This document shows, piece after piece, positions 6,997 to 8,297 of a DNA stretch of 8,297 nt (the stretch's first letter is position 1; each line of letters begins with the position of its first letter). This stretch comes from an uncultured Anaerolineaceae bacterium (GTDB lineage Bacteria; Chloroflexota; Anaerolineae; Anaerolineales; Anaerolineaceae), in contig CALDSL010000271.1 of the NCBI GenBank assembly GCA_937920255.1, positions 1-8,297 on the forward strand, read 5' to 3'. A model generated the notes under the pieces. The model ran no database searches and was not told the DNA's origin. It saw nothing but the letters and a program-made list of their open reading frames with translations. The position numbers and the translations under genes are program-made.

Positions 6997-7061
6997 CCGT
7001 ACGCTTCGACGGGGCTCAGCGTACTGCGCCGCAGTACGCTGAGCCCCGTCGAAGCGTACGG
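6997..7061. repeat. Perfect 31-bp inverted repeat with nested heptamers (REP/REPIN-like)
   Basis: The left arm (6997-7027) and right arm (7031-7061) are perfect complements separated by the 3 nt GCC. Each arm also carries an inner inverted repeat: GTACGCT at 6999-7005 with AGCGTAC at 7018-7024, and GTACGCT at 7034-7040 with AGCGTAC at 7053-7059. The element could therefore fold as one long hairpin or two small ones, as paired REP-type sequences do. It lies between two convergent operons with no T-run beside it. The CTTCGAC...CTCAG core resembles short palindromes scattered in many environmental bacterial genomes (recalled, not checked). It could be a dispersed repeat, a cruciform, or a 3'-end mRNA stabiliser. 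Confidence 0.85.
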
Positions 7062-7094
7062 GTAATCGCAAATCAATTCTGCTTAAAAAGTAGC

Positions 7095-7637
7095 TTACCC
7101 GTTCCAGTCCGCCGGATACGTGACGTAGGCGAAGCGCACGCTGCTGGGCGTGCCAAACGTGATCTGCGATCCCTTGGGAATAAACACCATATCCCCCGGG
7201 CCGGCGCGCACGCTCTCGCCGGCGCGCGTAATCACCAGCTCGCCTTCCAGCACCACGTCGATCTCGTCATAATCCAGCGTCCAGGGGAACTCGCCGCGCT
7301 GCAGGGTCATATACCCGGCAGCCATCGGGGCGCCATCCGCCGAGGTGATCACATCTTTCAGGTGCACATCCGTACCGGGCGTGGCCAGCCCTTGCGCGAA
7401 CGGCTCCAGAGTCATCTGGAGGCCGCGCACGGCCCGCAGCGGAGGCAGGCGGCCGCCCGCCGGGCCGGGGACGCCGCCGCCGGAAGCCGCCTCGCGCACC
7501 AGTTTGATGCCCAACTCCGTGGCGAGGTCAACGGCTTCCGGCGTGACAATATCCACCGGTCCGAGCAGCAGCACGCCGGAGGCATGCGTTTGGTATACGT
7601 GCCGGATATCAGCCGCAGTAAAAATCTGGCGAGACAT
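7095..7637 (-). CDS. EutQ-like cupin, BMC-associated, short form
   Basis: 180 residues. Residues 1-50 form the small N-terminal EutQ domain (FTAADIRHVY at 6-15, DIVTPEAVDLATELGIKLV at 29-47). A short Gly/Pro-rich linker (51-66) follows, then a cupin at about 70-178 with DVITSADGAPMAAGYM (95-110), FPWTLDYDEIDVVLEGEL (117-134), AGPGDMVFIPKG (145-156) and FGTPSSVRFAYVTYPADW (161-178), very close to the EutQ C-terminus. As in EutQ, the usual cupin metal-binding histidines are absent. Enterobacterial EutQ is about 233 residues; the difference lies mainly in the linker. EutQ belongs to ethanolamine utilisation and the Salmonella protein has been reported to have acetate kinase activity. Here it follows the shell gene by 58 nt and is last before the terminator. 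No other eut gene is visible, so the substrate of this microcompartment should not be assumed to be ethanolamine. Confidence 0.9.
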   Translation of the reverse strand: MSRQIFTAADIRHVYQTHASGVLLLGPVDIVTPEAVDLATELGIKLVREAASGGGVPGPAGGRLPPLRAVRGLQMTLEPFAQGLATPGTDVHLKDVITSADGAPMAAGYMTLQRGEFPWTLDYDEIDVVLEGELVITRAGESVRAGPGDMVFIPKGSQITFGTPSSVRFAYVTYPADWNG

Positions 7638-7652
7638 ACCCTATCCGCCAAC

Positions 7653-7672
7653 TGCCCGCCCGCGGGTGGGCA
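7653..7672 (-). promoter_or_regulatory. Possible intercistronic hairpin between shell gene and eutQ-like gene
   Basis: In - strand orientation TGCCCACC and GGCGGGCA flank a CGCG loop, giving an 8-bp stem with one G:U-type pair. It lies 23 nt after the shell-protein stop and 15 nt before the cupin start, with no T-run. It could stabilise the upstream shell mRNA, but in GC-rich DNA a stem this short may be chance. Confidence 0.3.
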
Positions 7673-7695
7673 ATCATCTGGTTCGAGAAGGCGGT

Positions 7696-8013
7696 TTACT
7701 GGCCGCGGCCGCCGAAGCTGCCCTTGGTGCTCTGCGGCAGGATCATTTCCACGTCGCTGTGCGGGCGCGGGATCACGTGCACCGACACCAGCTCGCCCAC
7801 GCGCTTGGCCGCGGCTGCGCCGGCGTCCGTCGCGGCTTTGACCGCGCCGACGTCACCGCGTACCATCACTGTCACCAGGCCACCGCCCACGTACTCGCTA
7901 CCGATCAGGGTGACGTTGGCTGCCTTGACCATCGCGTCCGCGGCTTCGATTGCGCCCACCAGACCCTTGGTCTCCACCATTCCTAAAGCGATCATACCCA
8001 CATCAATTGCCAT
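7696..8013 (-). CDS. Bacterial microcompartment hexameric shell protein (BMC-H, EutM/PduA type)
   Basis: 105-residue single-domain BMC protein (Pfam BMC, PF00936) that forms hexagonal tiles of a proteinaceous organelle shell. Hallmarks run almost end to end: ALGMVETKGLVGAIEAADAM (9-28), VKAANVTLIG (29-38), VRGDVGAVKAATDAGAAAA (51-69) and VGELVSVHVIPRPHSDVE (72-89), including the edge-packing PRPH at 82-85. The pore loop reads YVGGGL (41-46), the triple-Gly form seen in EutM rather than the Ser-containing pore of PduA. A 12-residue tail (QSTKGSFGGRGQ) extends past the fold. The ATG follows AAGGAG by 7 nt. It lies 56 nt after the upstream enzyme gene, whose C-terminal helix probably docks onto shell proteins of this kind. 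Very high confidence for class; its cargo compound is unknown. Confidence 0.97.
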   Translation of the reverse strand: MAIDVGMIALGMVETKGLVGAIEAADAMVKAANVTLIGSEYVGGGLVTVMVRGDVGAVKAATDAGAAAAKRVGELVSVHVIPRPHSDVEMILPQSTKGSFGGRGQ

Positions 8014-8069
8014 TGCGTTTCTCCTTTACTGAATGAACCTGTGATGCCGAACAAAACTGCCGGTGAAGA

Positions 8070-8297
8070 TCATTTCCTATCCAGCTCCGCGAGCACCCGC
8101 CGCACAATCTCATCGATCCGGGCATTGTCCAACCCGCTGGGTGTGCTGTCCGCGCGGCCGTTGGGGCTGCTCGCCGCGGGCATTGCGCCGCCCGCGCCGG
8201 GATGCAGCGCCGCTTCGGGCGGCGGGGTGAGTTCGTAGGCCAGCCGTTTAATATTATACATGTGGTGCACCGAGATGTTATCCCCGGTGATGGCCCC
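8070..8297 (-). CDS. C-terminus of BMC cargo enzyme, probably CoA-acylating aldehyde dehydrogenase (partial)
   Basis: The frame is open to the window edge; 75 residues are visible and the N-terminus is missing. A GTG at 8270 is in frame but lacks a ribosome binding site and lies inside the protein. The visible part has three zones. First, a folded end, GDNISVHHMYNIKRLAYEL (5-23), which I take as the C-terminus of a PduP/EutE-like aldehyde dehydrogenase (from memory; moderate certainty). Second, a flexible linker of about 32 residues rich in Pro, Ala, Gly and Ser. Third, a terminal amphipathic helix, ARIDEIVRRVLAELDRK, with hydrophobic residues spaced i, i+3/4, the pattern of encapsulation peptides that direct enzymes into microcompartments. 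Being directly upstream of a shell gene supports cargo status. The enzyme type could be another core BMC enzyme such as an aldolase. Confidence 0.72.
   Translation of the reverse strand, partial: GAITGDNISVHHMYNIKRLAYELTPPPEAALHPGAGGAMPAASSPNGRADSTPSGLDNARIDEIVRRVLAELDRK
8073..8126 (-). other. Encapsulation peptide coding region
   Basis: Encodes the last 18 residues of the partial cargo enzyme (NARIDEIVRRVLAELDRK). On a helical wheel Ile, Ile-Val, Val-Leu and Leu fall on one face, with Arg/Glu/Asp on the other. It is separated from the folded domain by a low-complexity linker, matching the known architecture of C-terminal targeting peptides in BMC enzymes. Confidence 0.75.

Noticed and set aside
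6997..7061. CRISPR repeat or attachment site
   Set aside because: Only one inverted pair with a 3-nt centre and no spaced direct repeats; no integrase or cas gene is present.
6963..7841. 292-residue open frame on the + strand
   Set aside because: It begins in the palindrome region and runs antisense to the EutQ-like and shell genes, both of which have strong family matches; Arg/Pro/Ala-rich shadow.
7345..7986. 213-residue open frame on the + strand
   Set aside because: Antisense to the cupin and BMC-H genes, with no recognisable domain.
8070..8270. A complete 66-residue gene starting at GTG 8270
   Set aside because: The frame stays open to the window end, no ribosome binding site precedes the GTG, and upstream residues continue a plausible enzyme C-terminus.

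Overview
The window is about 60% GC, uses ATG, GTG and TTG starts, and is densely packed. The substrate-binding protein is a lipoprotein with a lipobox. The composition, the fused permease/ATPase and a palindrome of the CTTCGAC...CTCAG type suggest a Chloroflexota (Anaerolineae-like) or similar anaerobic environmental bacterium. That assignment is inference; no rRNA or other marker gene is present.

Layout: two gene blocks converge. Positions 12-6921 (+ strand) hold seven closely spaced genes that read as one operon. They are a branched-chain/hydrophobic amino-acid-type (HAAT) ABC importer (lipoprotein receptor; LivH permease; a single LivM permease-LivG ATPase fusion protein; LivF ATPase), a GntR/FCD regulator, a 149-residue protein of unknown function, and a type II meso-diaminopimelate-dehydrogenase-like NADPH enzyme. 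Gaps are 87 nt (with a hairpin) after the receptor gene, 9 nt, a 17-nt overlap, 20 nt, 4 nt and 15 nt. A perfect 11-bp-stem terminator at 6931-6957 ends the operon and looks bidirectional.

Positions 6922-7094 are non-coding and hold the terminator plus a perfect 31-bp inverted repeat that itself contains nested inverted heptamers.

Positions 7095-8297 (- strand) are the 3' end of a bacterial microcompartment (BMC) operon. In transcription order it holds the C-terminus of an enzyme, probably a CoA-acylating aldehyde dehydrogenase, ending in a Pro/Ala/Gly-rich linker and a predicted encapsulation helix; an EutM/PduA-type hexameric shell protein; and a short EutQ-like cupin.

How it may fit together: the + operon looks like a regulated uptake-and-conversion unit for an amino-acid-like compound, with its own FCD-type ligand sensor and a dehydrogenase whose key substrate-side Trp is replaced by Val. 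The - operon looks like a metabolosome that processes an aldehyde. Whether the two share a pathway is not shown by the sequence; they are convergent and separately terminated. The signature enzyme of the BMC, which would identify its substrate, lies outside the window.
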